Positions 41,911 to 51,689 are shown, counted from the stretch's first letter. The stretch: DNA of 64,000 bases from Terrimesophilobacter sp964651535 (GCA_964651535.1 CAZYYE010000001.1:496001-560000), one strand, 5' to 3'. The notes: generated by a model from the letters alone, not told the origin. Numbers and translations: made by a program.

Positions 41911-43202
41911 GCACGACACCAGAGTCCACCGAGACAGAGGCAACGCCGGAGAGTGCACCGGCCAAACCGGGCACGGAGAATTCCGAGTCGTCCCGCTGGT
42001 CGGCCGCCATGCGCGAGATCCTGTCGGGGAGCGCCCTCATGTCGGTGCTCGCCGTCCTGCTCGCGCTCGTGATCGGCGGCATCCTGATCGCGTTGACCGA
42101 CACGAGAGTGCAGGAAGCGTCCGCCTACTTCTTCTCGAAGCCCGGTGCGACCCTCGGTGCCATCTGGGAGGCGGTATCGGGAGCCTATGTTTCCCTCTTC
42201 CAGGGTTCGGTCTACAACTTCCGTCGGCCGGGATTCCTCAACGGCATCAAGCCGCTCACGGACACTCTCGCGTTCGCCACTCCGCTGATCGTCGCGGGAC
42301 TGGGTGTCGCGCTCGGCTTCCGGGCCGGATTGTTCAACATCGGTGGCCGCGGTCAAATGCTGTTCGGCGCGGCGGCCGCCGGATGGGTCGGGTTCTCGTT
42401 TCACCTGCCGTACGGTCTGCACCTCATCCTCGCGGTCGTCGCCGGCATCCTCGCGGGCGCCCTCTGGGGCGGGATCGCCGGCTTCCTTAAGGCGCAAACG
42501 GGCGCCCACGAAGTCATCACGACGATCATGCTCAACTACGTCGCGTTCTACTTCGTCTACTGGATGCTGAGTACGCCCGGCCTCCTCCAGGCGCCCGGTT
42601 CGAATAACCCGAAAACGCCGGGGATGATGGACACGGCCGTTTTCCCGGATCTCCTGGGCCCGAAATACAGCCTGCATTGGGGATTCGTCCTCGCGATCGG
42701 TGCGACGTTCTTCGTCGCATGGCTTCTCAACCGCTCGAGCCTGGGGTTCAAATTCCGGGCCGTGGGAGCGAGCCCCAGCGCAGCGAAAGTCGCCGGAATC
42801 AATGTCCCGCGCATGTTCACCTACGTCATGCTGTTTTCCGGCGGGCTCGTCGGTCTGGCGGGCGTGTTTCAGGTTCTCGGGACGGTGACCACCGGATTCA
42901 GTGCGGGAATCGATGCGGGAATCGGATTTGACGCGATCACCGTCGCCCTGCTCGGGCGTTCCCGGCCATGGGGCGTGTTCTCGGCGGGCATTCTGTTCGG
43001 CGCGTTCAAGGCGGGTGGCTTCACGATGCAGGCGGCCGAAGGAATCCCGATCGACATCGTGCTCGTCGTGCAGTCCATGATCGTGCTGTTCATCGCGGCG
43101 CCGCCGCTCGTGCGGGCCATTTTCCGGTTGCCGAGTCCGGACCTTCTCGCGCCCATCAAACTGTCGAAGCTCCAAGGCAAGAAAGCGGCGGTGACGAAAT
43201 GA
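41907..43202 (+). CDS. Nucleoside ABC transporter permease, first subunit
   Basis: A 431-residue membrane protein with an unstructured N-terminus of about 35 residues and eight or more helices. ALGFRAGLFNIGGRGQMLFGA is the NupP/YufP-type conserved block and AAKVAGINVPRMFTYVMLFSGGLVGLAG the EAA-like loop for ATPase contact. Starts and ends with ATGA overlaps. Confidence 0.92.
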   Translation: MSTTPESTETEATPESAPAKPGTENSESSRWSAAMREILSGSALMSVLAVLLALVIGGILIALTDTRVQEASAYFFSKPGATLGAIWEAVSGAYVSLFQGSVYNFRRPGFLNGIKPLTDTLAFATPLIVAGLGVALGFRAGLFNIGGRGQMLFGAAAAGWVGFSFHLPYGLHLILAVVAGILAGALWGGIAGFLKAQTGAHEVITTIMLNYVAFYFVYWMLSTPGLLQAPGSNNPKTPGMMDTAVFPDLLGPKYSLHWGFVLAIGATFFVAWLLNRSSLGFKFRAVGASPSAAKVAGINVPRMFTYVMLFSGGLVGLAGVFQVLGTVTTGFSAGIDAGIGFDAITVALLGRSRPWGVFSAGILFGAFKAGGFTMQAAEGIPIDIVLVVQSMIVLFIAAPPLVRAIFRLPSPDLLAPIKLSKLQGKKAAVTK

Positions 43203-44497
43203 GCGTCGCAACTACCGGTTCCACTTCCAACGCATCCGCGTCATCGCCGATCGTGAGGGAGAAGGCGGTCGTAAGGAGCTGGAAGGCTCCCATCGCGTTC
43301 GGCATCTTCGCGGTCTTCGCCGTCGTCCTCTTCGGCTTTTTCGGCCGTCCGGGCGTGAGTCAGTTCCGGCTCTCCACGTCCGCGGACTGGATTCAACTCC
43401 CCGACGTGTTCCTGCCGACCCTGGCTACCGGTTGGGTGCTCGCGGTCGCCCTTCTCGTCATGGCGGGGATTACGGCGTGGATGGTGCACCGCGCCGTCAA
43501 GGTTCCGCTGTGGCTCACCATCGTGTATGTCGTGCTGTTCCTCGTCGCATTCCTGACCTGGGCGTCCGCCGACGCGCTCATTCCCGTCCCCGGCCTGTTG
43601 ATCGGTGCGGTGAGTCTGAGTGTTCCCCTCATTTTCGGGGCACTGAGCGGCGTGATCTGCGAACGCAGCGGCGTCATCAATATCGCGATCGAAGGCCAGC
43701 TGCTCGCGGGCGCATTCATGTCGGCTGTCGTCGCATCCATCACCCGCCAGCCGCTCCTGGGGTTGCTCGCCGCAATGGTTGCGGGAGTGCTCGTATCCTT
43801 TGTGCTCGCGGCGTTCGCCATCAACTACATCGTCGACCAGATCATCGTCGGCGTCGTGCTGAACGTGCTCGTGGCAGGCCTCACCGGGTTCCTGTACTCG
43901 CAGGTGCTCACCGATAGCTCGCAACTCCTGAACTCGCCGCCGCGGTTCGACCGCATCGACATCCCCGTGCTCGGGCAGATCCCGATCATCGGGCCCGTGC
44001 TGTTCAATCAGACGGTCATCGTGTACATCATGTACGTCGTCGTGGCGCTCGTTGCCTACTCGTTGTTCCGCACGCGGTGGGGATTGCGCACGCGTTCGGT
44101 CGGCGAGCACCCGCAGGCAGCGGACACCGTCGGCATCAGGGTCAACCTGACCCGGTTCTGGAATGTGTCCCTCGCCGGCGCGATTGCCGGCCTCGGCGGC
44201 GCCTACTTCACTCTTGGTTCGGTCGGCTCGTTCACGAAGGAGATGACGGCGGGCGCGGGCTTCATCGCGCTGGCAGCGGTGATCTTCGGGCAGTGGGATC
44301 CGATCAAGGCGACGCTCGCGGCTCTCCTGTTCGGGTTCGCATCGAACCTCCAGAGCGTGCTGGGAATTATCGGATCCCCGGTACCGAGCCAGTTCATGCT
44401 CATGCTGCCCTACGTCGTGACCATTTTCGCGGTCGCCGGACTGGTCGGAGTGTCGAGGGCACCCGCCGCCGACGGCAAGCCGTACATCAAGTCCTGA
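43199..44497 (+). CDS. Nucleoside ABC transporter permease, second subunit
   Basis: A 432-residue permease with ten or so helices. CERSGVINIAIEGQLLAGAF and RSVGEHPQAADTVGIRVNLTRFWNV are the matching conserved blocks. It forms a heterodimer with the previous subunit. The N-terminal 100 residues add three helices before the permease core. Its TGA shares one base with the ATG of the MFS carrier. Confidence 0.92.
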   Translation: MSVATTGSTSNASASSPIVREKAVVRSWKAPIAFGIFAVFAVVLFGFFGRPGVSQFRLSTSADWIQLPDVFLPTLATGWVLAVALLVMAGITAWMVHRAVKVPLWLTIVYVVLFLVAFLTWASADALIPVPGLLIGAVSLSVPLIFGALSGVICERSGVINIAIEGQLLAGAFMSAVVASITRQPLLGLLAAMVAGVLVSFVLAAFAINYIVDQIIVGVVLNVLVAGLTGFLYSQVLTDSSQLLNSPPRFDRIDIPVLGQIPIIGPVLFNQTVIVYIMYVVVALVAYSLFRTRWGLRTRSVGEHPQAADTVGIRVNLTRFWNVSLAGAIAGLGGAYFTLGSVGSFTKEMTAGAGFIALAAVIFGQWDPIKATLAALLFGFASNLQSVLGIIGSPVPSQFMLMLPYVVTIFAVAGLVGVSRAPAADGKPYIKS

Positions 44498-45711
44498 TGA
44501 AGGTGGCGGACGCCGCACCAGCCCGACTGGTGTCCGGCGGCCTGTGGTCGGCGATTGCTGTCGTGCTGGTTGCGCTCAACCTGCGTCCGGTCATCGTCGC
44601 GGTCGCACCGGTATTCGATGACATCATCCGCGACCTGGAGATGTCCTCGGTGCTCGCTGGGCTGCTCGTCACCGTCCCTGTGCTGTGTTTCGGGGTGATG
44701 GGCCCGCTTGCGCCATTGCTCGCGGAACGAATCGGATTCGAGCGCAGCCTTGCCCTCGTGCTCGTGGCGATCATCGGCGGCTCGGCTTTGCGCATCGTCC
44801 CCACGGTGCCCGCGCTGTTCGCCGGAACGGTGCTGATCGGCGCAGGCATCGCGGTCGGAAACATTCTGCTTCCCGGGCTGATCAAACGGGACTTCCCGCA
44901 CCGGCTCGGAATCATGTCCGGCCTGTTCTCCATGTCGCTCACGGCGGGCGCGACTCTTGCGGCCGGAATCACCGTGCCGGTCGCTCAGGCCGTCGGCTGG
45001 GGATGGAACGAAGTTCTCGGAGCGTGGGGACTTTTCGCGGTCGTAGGGCTCGTGTGCTGGATTCCGACCCTTCGGAGTACGCGGCAACTGCCGCGTCATC
45101 CGCGGGTCGTGGGAATTGCACTCTCCCGCGACCGCATCGCCTGGTTTGTGACGATCTTTTTCGGACTCCAGTCACTCAATTTCTATTCGACGACAGCGTG
45201 GCTGCCGACCATACTCATCGGGTACGGGCATGACGCCGTGTTCGCCGGGCTCATGCTCTCGGTCGTGAACCTCGCGAGCATCCTGCCTGCACTGGTCGTA
45301 CCGCTCGTCCTCGACCGGATGAAAAGCCAGGCAGCGTTCTCGATCGTTGTATCCGTGCTGTATACCGTGGCGTTCGTCGGCTTTCTGCTCATGCCGGATA
45401 CCGCGTTGCCGTGGATGATCTTCCTCGGACTCGCGCAAGGGGCTGGGCTCGGCCTCGGCCTCACCTACATCGTGCTGCGGTCGCCGGATTCCGCGCACGC
45501 CACGAAGTTGTCCGGGATGTCGCAGAGCTGGGGGTACCTGCTCGCAGCCGTGGGGCCGCTCGCGCTCGGCGCGCTGCGCGATGCGACAGCCGCATGGGTC
45601 GTTCCGCTGCTGTTTTTGAGCGTGCTCATTGTGCCCCTCTCGATCACCGCGTATCTTGCGGGCAGGCCGGGCAAGGTTGGCGGTAGCAGACTAGATTCGA
45701 AGAAGGAGTGA
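44497..45711 (+). CDS. CynX/NimT-type MFS transporter
   Basis: A 404-residue major facilitator protein with about 12 helices. ALNLRPVIVAVAPVFDDI and GPLAPLLAERIGFERS in the N-terminal half, and FYSTTAWLPTILIGYG in the second half, match CynX-like carriers. Within a nucleoside uptake and salvage operon it may export or import a base, nucleoside or derivative. Starts with a TGATG overlap. Confidence 0.85.
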   Translation: MKVADAAPARLVSGGLWSAIAVVLVALNLRPVIVAVAPVFDDIIRDLEMSSVLAGLLVTVPVLCFGVMGPLAPLLAERIGFERSLALVLVAIIGGSALRIVPTVPALFAGTVLIGAGIAVGNILLPGLIKRDFPHRLGIMSGLFSMSLTAGATLAAGITVPVAQAVGWGWNEVLGAWGLFAVVGLVCWIPTLRSTRQLPRHPRVVGIALSRDRIAWFVTIFFGLQSLNFYSTTAWLPTILIGYGHDAVFAGLMLSVVNLASILPALVVPLVLDRMKSQAAFSIVVSVLYTVAFVGFLLMPDTALPWMIFLGLAQGAGLGLGLTYIVLRSPDSAHATKLSGMSQSWGYLLAAVGPLALGALRDATAAWVVPLLFLSVLIVPLSITAYLAGRPGKVGGSRLDSKKE

Positions 45712-45719
45712 GAACAGCC

Positions 45720-46121
45720 ATGGTTGACGTTGACTGGGACCGCCTGCGGGATATCGCGAAAGAAGCGATGACGCACGCCTACGTCCCGTACTCGAATTTT
45801 CCCGTCGGCGCTGCGGCGATGGTGGATGACGGCCGCGTGGTGTCCGGATGCAATGTCGAGAACGCCTCCTACGGACTCACATTGTGCGCCGAATGCGCGC
45901 TCGTTTCCAGCCTGCACATGACCGGCGGCGGCAAGCTCGTCGCGTTCACGTGCGTCGACGGTCACGGCAATGTTCTCATGCCGTGCGGACGCTGCCGACA
46001 GTTGCTGTTCGAGCATTCGGCGCCCGGCATGGTGCTGGAGACCGTCTCGGGAATCAAGACGATCGACGAAGTCATCCCCGATGCCTTCGGCCCGCGCACC
46101 CTGAAGGAGTACACAGCGTGA
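45720..46121 (+). CDS. cdd: Cytidine deaminase
   Basis: A 133-residue small tetrameric-type enzyme. SGCNVENASYGLTLCAE holds the first zinc Cys and catalytic Glu, MPCGRCRQLL the other two zinc Cys. YVPYSNFPVGAA is the substrate loop. It converts cytidine and deoxycytidine to uridine and deoxyuridine. ATG at 45720 has AAGGAG at a fitting distance; an in-frame GTG at 45708 overlaps the upstream stop. Next to deoA with a GTGA overlap. Confidence 0.95.
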   Translation: MVDVDWDRLRDIAKEAMTHAYVPYSNFPVGAAAMVDDGRVVSGCNVENASYGLTLCAECALVSSLHMTGGGKLVAFTCVDGHGNVLMPCGRCRQLLFEHSAPGMVLETVSGIKTIDEVIPDAFGPRTLKEYTA

Positions 46122-47419
46122 CAACTATCGAACCGTTCGACACGGTGGACCTCATTCATGCCAAGCGTGACGGCGCCAAGCTTTCGACCGCGCAAGTGTC
46201 CTGGCTCATCGATGCGTACACTCGCGGATACATCGGCGACGAGCAGATGGCCGCGATGGCCATGGCGATTTACCTCAACGGCATGGACCGGGACGAAGTG
46301 CGCGACCTGACCCTCGCGATGATCGACTCGGGTGAGCGCATGTCATTCGACACCCTGTCGAAGAAGACCACGGACAAGCACTCCACAGGCGGGGTCGGCG
46401 ACAAGATCACGTTGCCTCTTGCCCCCCTCGTGGCATCCTTCGGTGTTGCCGTGCCCCAGCTCTCCGGGCGCGGACTCGGCCACACGGGCGGTACGCTCGA
46501 CAAGCTGGAGAGCATCCCAGGCTGGCAGGCGGACCTCAGCGGCGAGGAGATGCGCGCCCAGCTCGAATCCGTCGGCGCGGTCATTTGCGCTGCCGGGGAG
46601 ACGCTCGCTCCTGCGGACAAGAAACTGTACGCGCTTCGGGACATCACGGGCACCGTCGAGTCGATTCCGCTCATCGCATCCTCGATCATGAGCAAGAAGA
46701 TCGCCGAGGGAACGCACGCGCTCGTGCTGGATGTGAAATTCGGGTCCGGTGCCTTCATGCAGGACGAGAATCGCAGTCGCCAGCTCGCGGAGACGATGGT
46801 GGCTTTGGGAACGGATGCCGGTGTCGTGACCACGGCGCTCCTGACGAACATGAACGTGCCGCTCGGGCTCGCGATCGGCAACGCGAACGAGGTCCGGGAA
46901 TCGGTCGAAGTGCTTGCCGGCGGCGGGCCGGCGGATGTCGTCGAACTGACTCTCGCGCTCGCGCGGGAGATGCTCGCGTCGGCCGGGCAACCGGATGCGG
47001 ACGTGGAGGGCGCGCTGAAGGACGGGCGCGCGATGGACACGTGGCGCGCGATGATCGCGGCGCAACACGGCGACCCGGACGCGCCGCTGCCGGTTGCGAG
47101 GGAGTCGCATGTCGTTACGGCAGATCGGGACGGCATCCTCGTGGAGCAGAAAGCCCTGCCGTTCGGCGTCGCGGCCTGGCGCCTCGGCGCAGGAAGGGCG
47201 CGCAAGCAGGATCCGGTACAGCACTCCGCGGGCATCGACCTGCACGCGAAGCCGGGAGATACCGTGACGAAGGGTCAGGCGCTGTTCACGCTCCACGCGG
47301 ATGAACCTGCCCGGTTCGAGCGTGCGATGGAGGCGCTCGAGGGCGCGTACCGCATCGGCGCGAAGGGCGACGAGGTGCACGACGGCGGACCGCTCATCGC
47401 CGACCGAATCACCGCGTGA
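46118..47419 (+). CDS. deoA: Thymidine (pyrimidine-nucleoside) phosphorylase
   Basis: A 433-residue enzyme. The phosphate-binding KHSTGGVGDKITLPLAP, QLSGRGLGHTGGTLDKLESI and the catalytic regions with AADKKLYALRD-type sequence are all present. It splits thymidine or deoxyuridine with phosphate to free base and deoxyribose-1-phosphate, the step after cytidine deaminase. GTG at 46118 overlaps the cdd stop. A strongly coupled salvage pair. Confidence 0.95.
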   Translation: MTTIEPFDTVDLIHAKRDGAKLSTAQVSWLIDAYTRGYIGDEQMAAMAMAIYLNGMDRDEVRDLTLAMIDSGERMSFDTLSKKTTDKHSTGGVGDKITLPLAPLVASFGVAVPQLSGRGLGHTGGTLDKLESIPGWQADLSGEEMRAQLESVGAVICAAGETLAPADKKLYALRDITGTVESIPLIASSIMSKKIAEGTHALVLDVKFGSGAFMQDENRSRQLAETMVALGTDAGVVTTALLTNMNVPLGLAIGNANEVRESVEVLAGGGPADVVELTLALAREMLASAGQPDADVEGALKDGRAMDTWRAMIAAQHGDPDAPLPVARESHVVTADRDGILVEQKALPFGVAAWRLGAGRARKQDPVQHSAGIDLHAKPGDTVTKGQALFTLHADEPARFERAMEALEGAYRIGAKGDEVHDGGPLIADRITA

Positions 47420-47462
47420 GTGGGTGCGTTCGGCAATCGCTCACGCTTTCGGATTCCCGACA

Positions 47463-47504
47463 GTCACATCCGTCACACAACCTCCTGAATGATGAAAGTC
47501 AGCC
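47463..47504. repeat. Family C element, half copy
   Basis: These 42 bp match 8258-8299 in reverse orientation with 3 mismatches, including CCTCCTGAATGATGAAAG. Only one arm is present; I find no facing arm within 100 bp. It lies between convergent deoA and the nucleoside hydrolase gene, and its last bases overlap that gene's stop codon. Confidence 0.8.
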
Positions 47505-48434
47505 GATGCGGGTGAGGGCGTCGGTGATGAGGCCCCAGAATTTGGCGTGGTCGAGGTCGGTCGCCGCGTACGTGGTGCACGTGTCGGGCGCTTCGGCCCG
47601 GAAGTCGGCGACCGTCATGCCGAGGGTGAGCGATCCGGTGAGTTCGATATCGAGCGGAACCCGCACGACCGTCATGACGGTGGGATCGATGACGAGGGCG
47701 ACAGCGCACGGATCGTGCACGGGTGGGTACTCGAAGCCCTGCGCATCCCGGTAGCTCTCCGTGAAGAACTCGAGGAGTTCGAGGACGAACCGCGCGGGGG
47801 CCGTGTCGATCGCGGCGATGGAGGCGACGACATCCGGGGTCGCGAGGGCTTTGTGGGTGAGGTCGAGGCCGACCATCGTGAGCTTCCACGACTCGTTGAA
47901 GACGATGTGGGCGGCCTCCGGGTCGATCACGATGTTGAACTCCGCCGCCGCGCTCCAGTTCCCGACGTGGTAGCCGCCTCCCATGAGCACGACCTCCTTC
48001 ACCCGCTGTGCGATGCGCGGCTCCTTGCGCACCGCGAGGGCGATGTTGGTGAGCGCGCCGGTCGGCACGAGCGTGATGGTGCCGGGCGGATTCTGCATGA
48101 TGGTGTCGATGATGAGGTCGACGGCGTGACGCTCGTCCGGAGCGAACGCGGGCTCCGGCAGCGCCGGGCCGTCCATTCCGGAATCCCCGTGGATGGATTC
48201 AGCGACCTCCGCTTCGCGAACGAGCGGCCGGTGCGCGCCCGCCGCGAACGGCACTCCCGTGATCCCCGCGACGGTCGCAACGGCGAGCGCGTTGCGGGTC
48301 ACCTTCTCAATCGTCTGGTTGCCGTGAACGGTCGTGACGGCAACGAGTTCGATGTTCGGGTTCCCGTGTGCGAGAAGCATCGCGATCGCGTCGTCGTGCC
48401 CAGGGTCGCAGTCCAGGATGATTTTCGTCGTCAT
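47499..48434 (-). CDS. Inosine-uridine preferring nucleoside hydrolase
   Basis: A 311-residue enzyme. The calcium and ribose site IILDCDPGHDDAIAMLLA at the N-terminus, VPTGALTNIALA, LMGGGYHVGNWS.AAEFN, and the C-terminal HDPCAVALVIDP are conserved. It breaks ribonucleosides into base and ribose. It reads against deoA and away from the adenosine deaminase gene across a 52-bp gap. The base preference is not readable. Confidence 0.93.
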   Translation of the reverse strand: MTTKIILDCDPGHDDAIAMLLAHGNPNIELVAVTTVHGNQTIEKVTRNALAVATVAGITGVPFAAGAHRPLVREAEVAESIHGDSGMDGPALPEPAFAPDERHAVDLIIDTIMQNPPGTITLVPTGALTNIALAVRKEPRIAQRVKEVVLMGGGYHVGNWSAAAEFNIVIDPEAAHIVFNESWKLTMVGLDLTHKALATPDVVASIAAIDTAPARFVLELLEFFTESYRDAQGFEYPPVHDPCAVALVIDPTVMTVVRVPLDIELTGSLTLGMTVADFRAEAPDTCTTYAATDLDHAKFWGLITDALTRIG

Positions 48435-48486
48435 GCCTGAATCCTAGAGGGGGGATGCCAGGGGCACGAGCCGGTAGATTTGCTGC

Positions 48487-49623
48487 ATGAGCCCCGCAAC
48501 GTTCGAGCGCGCAGCAGACCGGCAGTTCACTTTGTCCAGCGGCGTGAACATCAATCCGCTGCCGAAAGTGTCGCTGCACGATCACCTGGACGGCGGACTT
48601 CGGCCGCAGACCATCATCGATCTCGCCGGCGAACTGGAACTCGACCTGCCGGCGACCAATGCCGATGAACTCGGCGCGTGGTTCGCGAACCAGGCGGATT
48701 CCGGTTCCCTCGTGGAGTATCTGAAGACTTTCGACGTCACCATTTCGGTGATGCAGACCGCCGAGGGCCTCGCGCGAATCGCGCGCGAATTCGTTGAAGA
48801 CCTGCACAGGGACGGCGTGATCTACGGCGAAGTTCGGTGGGCGCCCGAGCAGCACGTGAGAAGGGGACTGAGCCTGGACGATGCCGTGGAGGCGGTGCAG
48901 GCCGGAATCGACGACGGAATCGACTCGGTTGCCAGGTCAGGCGGCCAGATCCGGATCGGGCAGCTCGTGAGCGCCATGCGTCAGGCCGACAACGGACTGG
49001 AGATCGCCCAATTGGCGGTGCGTCACCGGGATCGCGGTGTCGTCGGATTCGACATTGCCGGCCCGGAAGACGGGTTCCCGGCAAGCCGACTCCGCACGGC
49101 GTTCGACTTCCTCGCGGAGCATTTCCTTCCGGCGACCGTGCACGCGGGGGAAGCCGCGGGGCTCGACAGCATCCGGGGTGCGCTGTTCGACGGCAGGGCG
49201 CTGAGACTCGGACACGGCGTGCGGCTCGCGGAAGACATCGACGTCGAAAAAGAGGCAGGCGGCAACAGCTTTGTCACGCTCGGCGTGCTCTCGCGCTGGG
49301 TCAGGGACCGGGAAATCGCACTCGAACTGAGCCCCTCATCGAATCTTCAAACCGGAGCGATCGAGCGGTGGGGCTCCGACCTCGCCGATCATCCGTTCGA
49401 CCTGCTGTATCAATTGGGGTTCACGGTGACCGTCAACACCGACAACCGGCTCATGAGCAATACGACGCTCAGCCAGGAGCTCGCGCTGCTTTCCGATGCG
49501 TTCGGCTACGACCTCGGCGATCTCGAGACGTTCCAATTGAACGCCGCCGCGAGCAGCTTTCTGCCCGTGGAGGATCGCGCGCTGCTGGAGGCGCGCATCA
49601 TCGACGGGTTTGACCGCGAATGA
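48487..49623 (+). CDS. add: Adenosine deaminase
   Basis: A 378-residue zinc deaminase. Zinc His residues are in LHDHLDGGLRP and VHAGEAAG (with catalytic Glu), then RLGHGVRL, SPSSNLQTGAI and the Asp in VNTDNRLMS. It turns adenosine into inosine, a substrate for the neighbouring nucleoside hydrolase. Normal length, ATG start. Confidence 0.95.
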   Translation: MSPATFERAADRQFTLSSGVNINPLPKVSLHDHLDGGLRPQTIIDLAGELELDLPATNADELGAWFANQADSGSLVEYLKTFDVTISVMQTAEGLARIAREFVEDLHRDGVIYGEVRWAPEQHVRRGLSLDDAVEAVQAGIDDGIDSVARSGGQIRIGQLVSAMRQADNGLEIAQLAVRHRDRGVVGFDIAGPEDGFPASRLRTAFDFLAEHFLPATVHAGEAAGLDSIRGALFDGRALRLGHGVRLAEDIDVEKEAGGNSFVTLGVLSRWVRDREIALELSPSSNLQTGAIERWGSDLADHPFDLLYQLGFTVTVNTDNRLMSNTTLSQELALLSDAFGYDLGDLETFQLNAAASSFLPVEDRALLEARIIDGFDRE

Positions 49624-49635
49624 TCGAAACGCGCC

Positions 49636-50280
49636 CTACTTGAGCCTCAAGTAGACCGGGTTCCCCCAAATGGCACGGTAGGTGACGTAGAGCCCGGCGC
49701 GGGGAGAGTCGACCATCATCCCGCCGCCCGCGTAAATTCCGATGTGCTGTCCCGGATGCCAGACGAGGTCTCCCGGTTGCGCATCGGCTACGGAGACGGG
49801 GACGGCGAGCGCGGCCTGGTGAGAGACGATGCGCGGCAGGTGAATGCCGAAGTTTCCGAACACGTACTGGGTGAAGCCGTCGCAGCTGAAGCTTGTCGTC
49901 GGGCTGTTTCCGGACCCGTAGGGCACAACTCCGACGAATTGCATGGCGAAATCGACGACGGCCTGGCCGCTATAGCTTTGCGCCGGAGGATTGAGCGTGA
50001 CGAACCGGTTCACGAGCACGGGGGTGACGGATTTCTTGACGGCCGTGTACCCGTCGCGGGTGACCGCGAGTGCGTTCGACGGCGATGACGCCAAGGTTTG
50101 GACGGCCAGTTCCTTTTCGGCCGGCGCGCTTGCGACGACGTCGTTGCTCGCGGAGTTGAAGGCGTAGGCGGGAAGCGCGAGGGTCGCGACAAGCCCTCCG
50201 GAGACCGCGATGACCGCGAGCTTCACGAACGCTTCACGAGACTTCTTCACACTCAAGACTGTCTGACCTTTCGTACCCAC
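49636..50280 (-). CDS. Secreted NlpC/P60 (C40) peptidase-like protein
   Basis: A 214-residue protein. A signal peptide ends near LALPAYA. The C-terminal 115 residues are the NlpC/P60 domain: the catalytic Cys in FSCDGFTQYVFG, then PGDLVWHPGQHIGIYAG with the His. It probably cuts peptide stems of peptidoglycan. Start may be GTG 50280 (TAGGACAC upstream) or an internal TTG/GTG about ten codons later. Convergent with add, 12 bp apart. Confidence 0.9.
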   Translation of the reverse strand: MGTKGQTVLSVKKSREAFVKLAVIAVSGGLVATLALPAYAFNSASNDVVASAPAEKELAVQTLASSPSNALAVTRDGYTAVKKSVTPVLVNRFVTLNPPAQSYSGQAVVDFAMQFVGVVPYGSGNSPTTSFSCDGFTQYVFGNFGIHLPRIVSHQAALAVPVSVADAQPGDLVWHPGQHIGIYAGGGMMVDSPRAGLYVTYRAIWGNPVYLRLK

Positions 50281-50411
50281 GTGTCCTACCCGTATCTCTC
50301 GCCGAACAAGCCAAAGTGGGCAAATCAGATCTCAATGGTACAGCCTGTGCTCCGCATGCCCAATTGTTTCCGACCCACACAGGACATTCCCAGCCCCGCG
50401 GTGCGCGCAAT

Positions 50412-51689
50412 TCACCTGCGAAGCAGGTCGAAGCGCGCGAGCGCATCAGCGTCCCTGGAGTAGGTCGCCGAGCTTCGCGCAATGTCGAGGGCGGCGACCG
50501 GATCCGATTCGGCTTCCGCGATGGCCAGGAGCCGTTCTGCCTCGGCGAGTCTCGTCCTGGCCTCCGAGCCCACGCCGCCGCGGCGGGTGTCGATGTAGTT
50601 TCTCGTCGACGCGATCTGGCTTCGTGCTCCGACGAGCGCCCCGACGAGCGCAACGCGCGCACCGGACAAGCGCTCGTGCTGGTTTCGCGCGCTTGCCATG
50701 CCGGCGTCGAGCTCGGCGTTCGCCGTCCGCAACACTTCGAGCGTCGCGAGCGGGTCCCTGAGCTTCACATCCACCGCGAGTGCCGCCTCCACGGTTTCGA
50801 TCGCCTTCCCAACAGCTTTCCCGACCGCGGCATCCGGAGGGGCGTCGCGGACGGCTCGCGCGCCCACCAGGCTCTCGCGGGTCGCCTCGCGCAGGGTGGT
50901 CGCTGCATCTCTCGCTTTGTCCAGTTCGAGTCGGAGCGTCTCGATGGCGTCGATGAGCTTCCCAGCGCGATAGGCGTGCTCCTCGGTGGCGCGGATGGCC
51001 TCCACGGCCGAGCTGCCGGCGATCGAGTCAGTCCTGGCGTCCAGTGCTGTTTGGGCGCGATCGGCGCTCGCCGCCGCCAGTTCCAGTTCGGCCCGCGCGC
51101 GGTCGACGTTGTCGGCGACCGACGCGACGGCGGCGTCGAGAAAGTCCCGCTGGAGCTTCGCGAGCGCGTCGGAGGATTCCGCGAGGCGCGCCGTGGCCGA
51201 GTCCACCGCGCGGCGGGCGGCGGAGAGATTCTCGGGTGCGTTCGATTCGAGTTTCCTCAACTCCGCGAATGCGTCCTCCTGCGCGGTGAGCGCCGACTGG
51301 GCAGACTCGCACAGGTGAATGATCCTGCTGCTCCACTCGCGACGTTGCGTCCGGGTGTCCTGGAACGCGTCGTCGAGTTTCTGTTGAAGGCCGAAGGCTT
51401 CCCTCAGTTGTGCTTTCGAGGTTTCCAGAACGGTTTCGAACTCCTGTGATTTGACGTTGCCGAACTGGGCGATCGCGTAGCCCAGTTCGTCGTCCGCGCT
51501 CTTGATGGCATCGTCGACTCGCACGAGCAGGATGTTCGCCTCGCGCTGCAGCGCATCGAGCGCATCCGGTTGGTGGGCACGGGAGCGCCGGCGCGCCAGC
51601 AGCCAGAAGCCGGCGCCGACAATCCCGGCGAAAATGACGACGACCGTGAGGACGGCAATGCCGGCAGCATTGAGGAGCGGGGAATCCAT
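50412..51689 (-). CDS. Membrane-anchored coiled-coil protein, resembling the C-terminal half of TPM-domain proteins
   Basis: A 425-residue protein. One membrane helix at residues about 8-31, then RRRSRAHQPDALDA and about 390 residues of Ala-, Glu- and Arg-rich helix, probably coiled coil in the cytoplasm. The segment FGLQQKLDDAFQDTRTQRREW, then IIHLCESAQSAL, resembles the C-terminal region of actinobacterial TPM (YgcG-like) proteins. The extracellular TPM domain itself is missing; upstream in-frame codons give only unlikely sequence. Its role is unknown. Confidence 0.75.
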   Translation of the reverse strand: MDSPLLNAAGIAVLTVVVIFAGIVGAGFWLLARRRSRAHQPDALDALQREANILLVRVDDAIKSADDELGYAIAQFGNVKSQEFETVLETSKAQLREAFGLQQKLDDAFQDTRTQRREWSSRIIHLCESAQSALTAQEDAFAELRKLESNAPENLSAARRAVDSATARLAESSDALAKLQRDFLDAAVASVADNVDRARAELELAAASADRAQTALDARTDSIAGSSAVEAIRATEEHAYRAGKLIDAIETLRLELDKARDAATTLREATRESLVGARAVRDAPPDAAVGKAVGKAIETVEAALAVDVKLRDPLATLEVLRTANAELDAGMASARNQHERLSGARVALVGALVGARSQIASTRNYIDTRRGGVGSEARTRLAEAERLLAIAEAESDPVAALDIARSSATYSRDADALARFDLLRR

